The notes under the pieces are model-generated. The model ran no database searches. It saw nothing but the letters and a program-made list of their open reading frames with translations, and had not been told where the DNA came from. 60,830 bases of DNA from Acidimicrobiia bacterium (GTDB lineage Bacteria; Actinomycetota; Acidimicrobiia; Actinomarinales; Actinomarinaceae), in assembly GCA_028376655.1 (NCBI GenBank), contig JAONAZ010000006.1, positions 1 through 60,830 on the forward strand, written 5' to 3'. Position numbers and translations under genes: made by a program. Shown here in pieces: positions 52,443 to 59,457 of the stretch. Each line of letters starts with the position of its first letter. The first letter of the stretch is position 1.

Positions 52443-53050
52443 TTAATCTCCTTGGCGACAGCATTATTGATAATAAGATTTATGTTGGCCCCCATGAACT
52501 TAGTGTTACGGAACATTTACATAATCTATCTGATGATGTTATCAACTCGATTGCAGTTGATGGCCATACAACAAAAGATGTAATTCATGCTCAACTAGAT
52601 TTACTTCCACAATACTCCACACATCAAGTCCTCTCCATTGGGGGTAATGATCTTTTACAAAATATATATTTTTTAAAAAATCAGGAACGATTAACAACAA
52701 ATGAGGTTTTTGAACAAGCTGTTGGGATTATGGCGCCAATTAAACGAAGGTATCAGACCATTGTAGAAAAACTGTCACTGCAAGATTCTAATATTTTGTT
52801 ATGTACAGTTTATGAAGGAAATCTATTGAACGACCCCCTATTATATGATATTGCTCTTTCATCTAAGGCAATGGTCTCGATGCTGAATGATATCGTCTAC
52901 TCCACTGCAAATACCTATAATGCTCAAGTTTTAGAGCTGAGAACTATTTTCACAATGCCAAAAGATTATGCAAACCCCATTGAGCCATCACATATTGGTG
53001 GGTCAAAGTTTGCATTAGAGATAAATGATTGGATTCAACAGAGTGCTTAA
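52433..53050 (+). CDS. SGNH/GDSL-family hydrolase
   Basis: A 205-residue protein with the SGNH blocks: block I LLGDSII (catalytic Ser), the oxyanion block SIGGNDLLQN, and the C-terminal PSHIGGSKFA, where the H is the probable catalytic His. It has no signal peptide, so it should act in the cytoplasm on an ester or acetyl group of an unknown substrate. Its 3' end overlaps the secreted metalloprotease gene. Cytosolic SGNH enzymes are rare partners for exported proteases, which makes the operon interesting. Confidence 0.78.
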   Translation: MAVVNLLGDSIIDNKIYVGPHELSVTEHLHNLSDDVINSIAVDGHTTKDVIHAQLDLLPQYSTHQVLSIGGNDLLQNIYFLKNQERLTTNEVFEQAVGIMAPIKRRYQTIVEKLSLQDSNILLCTVYEGNLLNDPLLYDIALSSKAMVSMLNDIVYSTANTYNAQVLELRTIFTMPKDYANPIEPSHIGGSKFALEINDWIQQSA

Positions 53051-54524
53051 GACCTTATCTGTTTACTTTATGGCATCGGTATGGATTGGAAGTTGGGGTT
53101 TTTTTGCAGTAGATGAAGTCAGTGCCTCTATTACTCATATATTAGAAACAAATGGTACTCAAATAAGTTCTGTCCTTAAACCTGGTTATGTCATGCATGA
53201 AAAAAATGGTGTGAAGTTTATGATCAAAAGAGAAACTGCAGAGGCCTTAGGAGTAGTCACCCTTGATATGGAGTGTGATAGTCCAGAGTTTTGGGACAAT
53301 ATTGAATATGGAGTCGATCTAGAAACCCTAGAATTTGTTGTAGATTTCAATAATCTCAACTACAGAGATTATAAGATACAAAATCTTTATGTAGTAACTG
53401 AACCCTACTCTCCTGATGCTGCCGATTGGAACCATAGTACCAAAGGTTTCGAATTTCATAATTTTACAAAAACTTTAGTACCTCACAATAACGATATTGC
53501 GAAAGTTCGCCTGCCGTTAAATAAATCAAACTTCGCCTCATTGGAGAAAACCTATCCCTTAGATATAAAAATTGAAGCAACCAGTACGGGGACTTCTACT
53601 CCAGTTGCCTGCGTCAAAGAAGAAGTGTCGAGGATTCCAGTTGAGAAATTTGCAGACTTTGCAAATATGGAGCCATTTTTTGCTGACGGCATTTTTCAGC
53701 CTTATGATATTGAAAGTTTACAAGTAGAGGCTTATGGAGAAGATGCTTTTATAGAAAAGTTTATGGAGTATCAGGACTTGAGAAAATCTGGACAAGACCT
53801 TCCATCATTAGAAGCTGCATTGGCTTTGCTTGGCAAGAATCTGATTTTCGAACCAAGTAATGAAGGTGATTTTAAGTGGGAAGACCAGCCTGTCAGTTAT
53901 AAACTACTCAGGAATAAAAAAACAGTCATTGGCCTTTATGGCGATGTTGTTAAGTCCGATCTTGAAGATGTAAATAAAATGATACAGGTTTTACACGTTG
54001 TAGCTCCTGGTCTAGATATTTCATACTCCAGTGAAACAAAAGATGTTACCCTACCAATTCACTTTACTCAGTGCAAAGATAAGCTCGGCAAGCACATAGG
54101 TTGCAAGACTGAGGGTTTTGTAGGTGTTTACTTTACGAGTTACAAAGATTACGTCTGGGTTGATAGCAGTAAACGTGGTGACTATCGTTCCCATATAATT
54201 ATTCATGAAATTGGCCATGCTCTTGGATTGGGGCACAATCTCTGTTGGACATCAGCAATGACCTATGAGTTTGAAGGACCACAGGTTCCATACTTAAGTC
54301 ATATTGATTTAATGCAGCTACAAATCTTGTACCATCCGGATTTAACACCTACCTCAAAAAGTTACAAACCTGCAAAAAGATCCCTAGGGAGACAAGAGGT
54401 AATAAACAAATTGGGTCTTTCAGAAGAGCGGGTTTCATATTATGAAGACAATATTGAGGAAGCATGTTATCAGAAGCCTGGGGCATATGATTATCTCATT
54501 GACATGCAGATAGGAAAAAAGTAA
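53025..54524 (+). CDS. Exported matrixin-like (metzincin, M10) metalloprotease
   Basis: This 499-residue protein has an N-terminal export signal (VYFMASVWIGSWGFFAV, likely cut after VSA) and a C-terminal metzincin zinc site IIHEIGHALGLGHN (about residues 395-408). The Met-turn is supplied by SAMTYEF shortly after. The first 300 residues are an unrecognised domain that may be a propeptide or substrate-binding part. A GTG at 53043 gives an 8-nt overlap with the upstream gene and is the likelier start; the track's ATG at 53025 overlaps by 26. It should be a secreted or surface protease. The next gene starts directly after its stop. Confidence 0.82.
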   Translation: MIGFNRVLKTLSVYFMASVWIGSWGFFAVDEVSASITHILETNGTQISSVLKPGYVMHEKNGVKFMIKRETAEALGVVTLDMECDSPEFWDNIEYGVDLETLEFVVDFNNLNYRDYKIQNLYVVTEPYSPDAADWNHSTKGFEFHNFTKTLVPHNNDIAKVRLPLNKSNFASLEKTYPLDIKIEATSTGTSTPVACVKEEVSRIPVEKFADFANMEPFFADGIFQPYDIESLQVEAYGEDAFIEKFMEYQDLRKSGQDLPSLEAALALLGKNLIFEPSNEGDFKWEDQPVSYKLLRNKKTVIGLYGDVVKSDLEDVNKMIQVLHVVAPGLDISYSSETKDVTLPIHFTQCKDKLGKHIGCKTEGFVGVYFTSYKDYVWVDSSKRGDYRSHIIIHEIGHALGLGHNLCWTSAMTYEFEGPQVPYLSHIDLMQLQILYHPDLTPTSKSYKPAKRSLGRQEVINKLGLSEERVSYYEDNIEEACYQKPGAYDYLIDMQIGKK

Positions 54525-54734
54525 GTGGGGGTATTCGATAAGGACTCGGAGGAAAATAGTTTTATTCGAAATTTACATCTTCTTTCTTTTGGTAAGGAGA
54601 TTGAAGAGACCTTTAATTTAGTTTGTGGAATGTGTGAAAAACCTTTTTTTACAAGTGAACAAGGAGTCGATCTTTGTAGCGAATGTCATGAACATATCCA
54701 AGAGTTGATTGATGAATTTAAGAATGATTGTTAA
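54525..54734 (+). CDS. Small zinc-ribbon protein
   Basis: A 69-residue soluble protein starting with GTG immediately after the protease stop codon. Two knuckles, CGMCEKPFF and CSECHEH (about residues 35-58), form a likely zinc ribbon between charged helices. No enzyme motif is seen, so a protein- or nucleic-acid-binding adaptor is most likely. It is the fourth gene of the operon. A similar CGMC knuckle appears in the 37-aa frame at 58113-58226. Confidence 0.65.
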   Translation: MGVFDKDSEENSFIRNLHLLSFGKEIEETFNLVCGMCEKPFFTSEQGVDLCSECHEHIQELIDEFKNDC

Positions 54735-55177
54735 TGAAAAGCATTGAAGCTAAAGTACTAAAATCTCTTATCTTTACTACCTCTTTTTTGTTTTGCTATC
54801 AGTTAATCTTTTCTCTTTTTATACCATTTATAGCACCGCAAGAATCATTAAATGATTTTAGGTTCATAGGCTTTGTTGTTACCTTTTTTGGTCTCCACAC
54901 TTTTTTTGCACTGTGTACATTTATATCTTCGAGATTGCCTGCAAATGATAAATTAAGCTTAATTACACTTGGGGCATCTATTTTTATACCTGCAATCTAT
55001 TTAATACTTAACATTAATTATTTATCTACCCTCGATATATCTACCTTCATTGTTATTTTATTCTCTTCACTGATTTTTGATTTTATTAGAAAAGATGCAG
55101 AAGGAAATACTGTAAGAAAATATATTAAGGTGCTCATAAATCCTTTTTATCTAGATGATGGAGATATGCAATTTTAA
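54734..55177 (+). CDS. Small four-helix membrane protein
   Basis: About 147 residues from the ATG at 54734, which overlaps the previous stop by one base (TAATG). The track's TTG at 54728 is less likely. Four hydrophobic stretches (LIFTTSFLFCYQLIFSLFIPF, FIGFVVTFFGLHTFFALCTF, LGASIFIPAIYLILNI, IVILFSSLIFDFI) indicate an integral membrane protein with a short charged C-terminus. It belongs to the same operon as the protease and zinc ribbon. Function is unknown. Confidence 0.7.
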   Translation: MKSIEAKVLKSLIFTTSFLFCYQLIFSLFIPFIAPQESLNDFRFIGFVVTFFGLHTFFALCTFISSRLPANDKLSLITLGASIFIPAIYLILNINYLSTLDISTFIVILFSSLIFDFIRKDAEGNTVRKYIKVLINPFYLDDGDMQF

Positions 55178-55230
55178 GATGACATATAACCTCTATAAAA
55201 ATGTCACTTCCTAGGGTTATGGTTTAGTTT

Positions 55231-55500
55231 ATGGAAGATGAACAAAAAGAAATATTAGATGGAGTAATTGTTGATATCAGTAAATTCAGTTTTGAAAAGA
55301 GAAAGGAACTCCTAAGTTTTTCAGAAAAAATTACAGAAAAATTTCCTGGAAACCAACCACTCTCATTCAAATGGGTTGACGAAGATCCCTTTGCGCCAGA
55401 AGAAATTTTACATATTGCCACATGTGATGATGGTTTTGTAGATGCAGACAACACAGAACTTTATGAATACATATATGACTTGATGCATCCATTTGTATGA
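55231..55500 (+). CDS. Small acidic hypothetical protein
   Basis: An 89-residue acidic, soluble protein with a helix-rich N-terminus (FSFEKRKELLSFSEKITEKF) and an aromatic, Asp-rich C-terminus (TELYEYIYDLMHPF). No motif was recognised. It sits 53 bases after the membrane-protein gene on the same strand, so it may share its transcript or have its own promoter. Coding is supported by length and composition only. Confidence 0.55.
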   Translation: MEDEQKEILDGVIVDISKFSFEKRKELLSFSEKITEKFPGNQPLSFKWVDEDPFAPEEILHIATCDDGFVDADNTELYEYIYDLMHPFV

Positions 55501-55542
55501 ACAAAGATTATAAAATTGTTATTTATTGTTAAAGTTTAAATT

Positions 55543-56502
55543 ATGAGGAAATTAATTCTACTTTTACTTTTAGTATCTTGCTCGTCCGGAGCACTTCAAA
55601 ATGAGGAACCCTCAAATGCTACGGAGACTCCAACTTCCACAACTATTATTAATGACACTACTACAACAACCTTTTCATCCATTCAAGAAAAAGTAACTAG
55701 GACATATCGTGGTGTTCTTAGAAGTTCTATGTATCAAAATATTCCAATAGTGTATACAAGTGTGGAGTCATTTGAGCAAAAAAAGATAGAACCTGAACAC
55801 GAGTATTTAGAGTATTTTTTCTACGATATACGAATTCCAGTGATTAATGATGCTGTAGCCTGCTCAGATGTTGTAAACAGAAAAATTGAAACAATTGTAA
55901 GTAGGCTTGTTGCGGAAAAAAAATCAATCTTGAATTCCACTAACCCCATGGAGGCTGAAGAAGAATGGGGTGGGTTTGGAGAATATCTAACTATAAAATA
56001 TGATATTGTTGAGATTTCTGATGACGTCATATCAATATTTATTTCAAATGAAACTTACAGCTGGGGAGCAGCTCACTTTGTGTCTTACACGGAACCAATA
56101 AATATTTCTGTAAACGACTGCACAGACTTAGATGTTTTTCAATTATTTGATACCTCAAATGATGAATATCAAAAGACAATAACTTTAGAAATGCAGAATC
56201 AGATCTGCGCAGTCTTAACTGCTGAAGAATGTAGTGATTTATTAAAATTTACACAACCATTTCCTTCATTAGAGGATTTAACAAAATGTTGTAGCGCTAT
56301 AGGAATATCTAGATTTGGAATTTTTGTTCAATTTTGGGAATATGAGATTAGTAGTTTCTCGGAAGGTTCTGAGTTAATTTTAGTACCTTGGTATTACCTC
56401 TCAGAGGTTATTGATAGGAATGGAAGCTATTCAGAAATTTTAGAAAGCTTTAGCAAGCAAACGTGGATTAATTCTGTCTTTGAGCCAGAGTGGAATTTTT
56501 AA
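55543..56502 (+). CDS. Lipoprotein with Thr-rich linker, RsiV/DUF3298-like
   Basis: This 319-residue lipoprotein has a short signal ending in the lipobox LLVSC (Cys about residue 13). A Thr-rich linker (TSTTIINDTTTTTF) follows, then a globular part. The stretch SWGAAHFVSYTEPINISVNDCTDLDVFQLFD and the end SEGSELILVPWYYLSEVI resemble the DUF3298/RsiV fold (an exported lysozyme-binding type domain). Its role here is unknown. It is the last gene before tRNA fragment B. Confidence 0.65.
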   Translation: MRKLILLLLLVSCSSGALQNEEPSNATETPTSTTIINDTTTTTFSSIQEKVTRTYRGVLRSSMYQNIPIVYTSVESFEQKKIEPEHEYLEYFFYDIRIPVINDAVACSDVVNRKIETIVSRLVAEKKSILNSTNPMEAEEEWGGFGEYLTIKYDIVEISDDVISIFISNETYSWGAAHFVSYTEPINISVNDCTDLDVFQLFDTSNDEYQKTITLEMQNQICAVLTAEECSDLLKFTQPFPSLEDLTKCCSAIGISRFGIFVQFWEYEISSFSEGSELILVPWYYLSEVIDRNGSYSEILESFSKQTWINSVFEPEWNF

Positions 56503-56529
56503 TTTAAATCAATATTTGATAAAAATTTT

Positions 56530-56568
56530 CTTCCCTTACAAGGAAGAAGTCACAGGTTCAAATCCTGG
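56530..56568 (+). repeat. tRNA 3'-half fragment, copy B
   Basis: CTTCC-CTTACAA-GGAAG and the T arm CAGGTTCAAATCCTG are identical to copy C at 59402-59453 over 38 bases. The part after the T arm differs (GGCTCACTCC), as if joined to another tRNA end. There is no 5' half. It marks an internal junction of the island, about 16.4 kb from copy A. Confidence 0.7.
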
Positions 56569-56580
56569 CTCACTCCAGCA

Positions 56581-56898
56581 CCCGATTTTCTTATTGATCC
56601 AATTACTATAAAGCAAGTTCCTAGTGGTTTTTGTAGTGGTTATTTGTATCTTTCTCAGAGGCATAATCAGTAGTATTTTTTATTAACGTATAAACAAAAG
56701 GGGAACTCACACATTCCCCTCTCTAAAGTCAAAGACCTTCTATCGATAAATAGCTAGGTCGTAACTCTACTTCAAATTATACCCACCTTAGAAACCATAG
56801 AAAGTAGGGTAAAATTTAGTAAATTAAAACTCATAAATATTAAATAATCTTATCAAGTAATGTCTTCAGTTTTTTTCTATAAATGTTTGTGCAGTGTT
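56581..56898. other. Gene-free junction stretch with hairpin and repeats
   Basis: No convincing frame was found in these 318 bases. They contain two TAGTGGT repeats 12 bases apart (56622 and 56634) and a small hairpin GGGGAA...TTCCCC (56700-56719). The hairpin lacks a long T-run on either side and so is at best a weak bidirectional terminator. The stretch lies directly beside tRNA fragment B, so it is probably element-end sequence. Confidence 0.5.
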
Positions 56899-57780
56899 TT
56901 AAAAGTGCTGTAAACCTAGTTCTGTTTTTAGTAAAGTGCGAAAATCATCTAATTCACTTTGACTAACTGAGTAATTTTCTATAACTTTTGGATTTCCTTT
57001 AAAAGCAGAACCAGAACCTTTTGGACCAATGTAGTCTCCATTTTTTACCTCACTAGAAAGGACACCCATTAATTGTGAGAGTGCACCTTGGTGAATTGTC
57101 ATCCCAAAAAATTTCATCACGTATACCCAAAAAGGCCCACTTATACCCACTCCACCCATCTTGCGAGTGTTTATTTGTAGTTGCGAAGCAGTACCTCCAG
57201 GATGCGCTGCGATTGATAAAGCATCAATATCTTGTTCTCTGAAATATTGAGCTAACGCTTTGGCGTAATATACATCTCCTAATTTTGAATTGGAGTACGA
57301 CTGCCAAGGTCGGTATTCTTTTGTTAGTTTTAGCATTTGTTTTTGGAGTGGTCGTCCAGAATTACTTGCCACACTGCTTAAGGATATAACGCGAGCATCT
57401 GGCGTAGTTTTAATAAGTGGAACTAATAAGTCGGCAAGTAGTGCGTGTCCAAGAACATTGACACCAATTTGCATCTCATAGCCTTCTTTAGTTTCACTGG
57501 GAGGTGTAGCCATCAATCCTGCATTTAACATTAAGACATTTAATTGTTTTTCTTTATTTAAAACATATGTAGCACATTCTCGTATAGAGTCAAAAGAAGA
57601 GAGGTCGCAGTGAACATACTCAACCTGATCTCTTAATTGTGGATCAAAAGACTTAATTGCTTCAAGTGTTTTTTCCTCTGAACGACAGGCCATATATATG
57701 TAATAACCTTCTTTAAGTAATTTTTGTGTGCTTGCATAACCTAGTCCAGAATTTGCTCCTGTAATTATTCCTATTTTCAC
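56899..57780 (-). CDS. Short-chain dehydrogenase/reductase
   Basis: A 293-residue SDR with the cofactor motif TGANSGLG, CDLSSFDSI, NAGLMA (NAG), a catalytic Ser in SLSSVASN and YSNSK (YxxxK, about residue 163). It is close to the retinol dehydrogenase/protochlorophyllide reductase-like group that handles lipophilic carbonyls. The substrate is unknown. It stands alone between tRNA fragment B and the tRNA-Phe fragment and looks like cargo of one island module. Confidence 0.88.
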   Translation of the reverse strand: MKIGIITGANSGLGYASTQKLLKEGYYIYMACRSEEKTLEAIKSFDPQLRDQVEYVHCDLSSFDSIRECATYVLNKEKQLNVLMLNAGLMATPPSETKEGYEMQIGVNVLGHALLADLLVPLIKTTPDARVISLSSVASNSGRPLQKQMLKLTKEYRPWQSYSNSKLGDVYYAKALAQYFREQDIDALSIAAHPGGTASQLQINTRKMGGVGISGPFWVYVMKFFGMTIHQGALSQLMGVLSSEVKNGDYIGPKGSGSAFKGNPKVIENYSVSQSELDDFRTLLKTELGLQHF

Positions 57781-57865
57781 TATGTAAATATATATTCATC
57801 AGGTTTATATATATTTAGATTTTTTTCGGTACATCAAGTAAATCGGCGATAAGCTTATGTTTATT

Positions 57866-57898
57866 GTGGCCAGAGGCAGAATCGAACTGCCGACCCCT
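57866..57898 (-). repeat. 3' end fragment of tRNA-Phe on the opposite strand
   Basis: On the minus strand GGGGTCGGCAGTTCGATT and CTGCCTCTGGCCAC read as the variable loop, T arm and 3' acceptor of a typical actinobacterial tRNA-Phe. The expected anticodon arm with GAA is absent; the neighbouring CTATCTCAAAAACAAG cannot form it. It is therefore a partial copy, probably left by an element that integrates at tRNA-Phe. The rest of 57781-58004 shows no gene. Confidence 0.6.
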
Positions 57899-58004
57899 TG
57901 TTTTTGAGATAGAGGCTAATCTTCTAACTTTTCTTTACTGTCTTGTCAGTAAATCTATATTGTAAATTACTGAAAAAAAGAGATTAGACCTAAAATATTT
58001 ATTT

Positions 58005-58127
58005 ATGAATATAGATAAAATTCTCATTGGTGCAGTTATTGTTTTAATAATTTGCTTTCTTATTTATATTTCTTTTGCATTGATATCAATACCTTTTGTA
58101 ATACTGTTCTCATTATTTACTCCATAA
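58005..58127 (+). CDS. Small hydrophobic membrane peptide (40 aa)
   Basis: An ATG-to-TAA frame below the track limit encodes an almost wholly hydrophobic peptide (ILIGAVIVLIICFLIYISFA, then LISIPFVILFSLF), probably one or two membrane helices. TAAAATATTTATTT directly upstream supplies a possible -10 box. It overlaps the end of the opposite-strand zinc-knuckle frame by 15 bases. No function known, and it may be a spurious frame. Confidence 0.4.
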   Translation: MNIDKILIGAVIVLIICFLIYISFALISIPFVILFSLFTP

Positions 58128-58226
58128 GCAATAGTCAGTAAGGTAACCATTACAAGTAGGAACCTTATCTTGATACATTAAAAATCTTTTATTACACATC
58201 CCACAAATCTTTTTCTTATCAGCCAA
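58113..58226 (-). CDS. Very small zinc-knuckle protein (37 aa)
   Basis: A minus-strand frame from TTG 58226 to TAA 58113 encodes ICGMCNKRFLMYQDKVPTC and a second C after NGYLTDY: two Cys pairs suited to one zinc ion. The CGMC knuckle matches that of the 69-aa zinc ribbon at 54525. The non-ATG start and lack of a clear ribosome site make it tentative. It is too short for the ORF track. Confidence 0.4.
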   Translation of the reverse strand: MADKKKICGMCNKRFLMYQDKVPTCNGYLTDYCLWSK

Positions 58227-58269
58227 TTAACACCCAAAATGTAGACAAACAGATGCGTTTACTTGAGTT

Positions 58270-58278
58270 TGTGATAAT
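58270..58278 (+). promoter_or_regulatory. Extended -10 promoter before the 94-aa gene
   Basis: TGTGATAAT followed by ATTTA lies ten bases before the ATG at 58289. The same TGTGATAATATTTA string precedes the lipoprotein start at 60679, pointing to a shared extended -10 promoter type and leaderless messages. Confidence 0.5.
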
Positions 58279-58288
58279 ATTTAATTTA

Positions 58289-58573
58289 ATGAAAACAACA
58301 AAACCAAATCTAGAAGAGCGCACAGTTGATTTTAATGGAAGAGAAATCAAAGTATCCAATTGGTGGAATTGGAAACTCCAAGGTGCTGCTGACCTTTATC
58401 TAGATGGTGAACACTTAGATCAAAACAAAGATAAAATTGCTACCGGCAAAAAAGTATCTCTTTCTAAATATGATATATCTGAAGACATTAAATCTATTGA
58501 AGTATATGTATCATTCTTTTTTAAACTTAAATTTAAGATTCTTGTAAATGGAAATATTATCTATCAAGATTAA
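58289..58573 (+). CDS. Small beta-rich hypothetical protein
   Basis: About 94 residues from the ATG at 58289, chosen because the track's start at 58253 lies upstream of an extended -10 box. The peptide alternates short strands (RTVDFNGREIKVSNWW, GAADLYLDGEHLD, IKSIEVYVSFFFKLKFKILVNG) and looks like a small beta sandwich, with an FNGREIKV / VNGNIIY echo at the two ends. No family recognised. It converges with the next gene by four bases. Confidence 0.6.
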   Translation: MKTTKPNLEERTVDFNGREIKVSNWWNWKLQGAADLYLDGEHLDQNKDKIATGKKVSLSKYDISEDIKSIEVYVSFFFKLKFKILVNGNIIYQD

Positions 58574-58968
58574 ATACGATCAACTCTCCCTCTAAAAATT
58601 CTTACTAAAAAGCTTTCCTTGTCTTTAATAGGGTTATAAGATTTGTTATTTTTTTCAATTTCTTTCACGACAACTTCTTCAGAGTCAAATTTTTCAAACT
58701 CCTGTAAAGTTTCTTCATCGTAAATATCTTTATCTTCTTCCATAGTCTCTTTAGAGCCATCATCACTACTAGGTGTTTTTGAACTTCTGAAAATACCTGA
58801 GAGGAAGAATACAATCACTAAACCCCCTATTGCACCACCAATACTCTCACCAGAAAAGGTTCCGGATAAAATATCATTAATTATTCCAGAGACAATGGAG
58901 AAGAGTAGGAATATAGAGAAAAATCTTCTAATTACTTTAGAAAGAGAGAGTTTTGGTTTTTTGTTCAT
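58570..58968 (-). CDS. Membrane protein with acidic cytoplasmic tail, hypothetical
   Basis: This 132-residue protein has a basic start, two membrane helices (FFSIFLLFSIVSGIINDI and a Gly-rich GGAIGGLVIVFFLSGIF), then a highly charged tail (EDKDIYDEETLQEFEKFDSEE) and a basic end (RIFRGRVDRI). Not recognised. It is 11 bases downstream of the ABM-like gene's stop in the opposite order on the same strand side, so the two could share a transcript. Confidence 0.6.
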   Translation of the reverse strand: MNKKPKLSLSKVIRRFFSIFLLFSIVSGIINDILSGTFSGESIGGAIGGLVIVFFLSGIFRSSKTPSSDDGSKETMEEDKDIYDEETLQEFEKFDSEEVVVKEIEKNNKSYNPIKDKESFLVRIFRGRVDRI

Positions 58969-58979
58969 CTAAATATAAC

Positions 58980-59354
58980 TTAGTTTAAACCTGCTTTAAA
59001 AGTTTTTATTTTTGGCTCCATAGCAGCTAAGTTGTTTTTCATTTCTTCTGATACATCACCTAAGATGGTCATATTTTCAAACTTAGCTAACTCACGAAAT
59101 TTCAGATTAACTGGAGTGCCCAATGCTTTTGTAGCAAGTTCTCCAAAACTCTCGGCATTATCAAATACCTCAACTAATGTCGCTGTGTTGGTATCTTCAT
59201 CAACGTACCATTCAAATTTTTTAAGACCTTCTACACCTAAGCTATCAATAAACTGACATTGTTCATTTTCAATAAAATCTATAAACTCTTCTGCAGACGT
59301 ATAGCTCACATCTATAACGACTCTAAGTTCTCCACTGTTTTTATGTAATTCCAT
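58980..59354 (-). CDS. Dimeric alpha/beta-barrel (ABM-like) protein
   Basis: About 124 residues from the ATG at 59354, which has a clear AAAAGGAG Shine-Dalgarno; the track start at 59375 lies before it. The order strand (LRVVIDVSY), helix (AEEFIDFIE), strand (LKKFEWYVDEDTNTATLVEVF), DNAESF helix and a last strand (MTILGDV) is that of antibiotic-biosynthesis-monooxygenase-type ferredoxin-like domains. These often bind small aromatics or act as quinol oxygenases. The fold call is an inference. Confidence 0.65.
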   Translation of the reverse strand: MELHKNSGELRVVIDVSYTSAEEFIDFIENEQCQFIDSLGVEGLKKFEWYVDEDTNTATLVEVFDNAESFGELATKALGTPVNLKFRELAKFENMTILGDVSEEMKNNLAAMEPKIKTFKAGLN

Positions 59355-59401
59355 GTAGTCTCCTTTTAATAACAAATCTTATATTAATAATAATGTATTT
59401 T

Positions 59402-59453
59402 GAGCGCTTCCCTTACAAGGAAGAAGTCACAGGTTCAAATCCTGTAGCCGACA
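59402..59453 (+). repeat. tRNA 3'-half fragment, copy C
   Basis: GAGCGC, the anticodon arm CTTCC-CTTACAA-GGAAG (UAC) and the T arm CAGGTTCAAATCCTG are followed by TAGCCGACA. It has only two differences from copy A through the T arm and none from copy B over 38 bases. No 5' half is present, so it is not a working tRNA. It marks the left side of a 1.1-kb single-gene segment ending at copy D. Confidence 0.75.
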
Positions 59454-59457
59454 TAAA

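Noticed and set aside
56700-56719. GGGGAA/TTCCCC hairpin as an intrinsic terminator
   Set aside because: The stem is only six pairs with an eight-base loop and no T-run. It is recorded as part of the gene-free stretch only.
57866-57960. Intact tRNA-Phe on the minus strand
   Set aside because: The T arm and acceptor end fit, but no GAA anticodon arm or 5' half is present.
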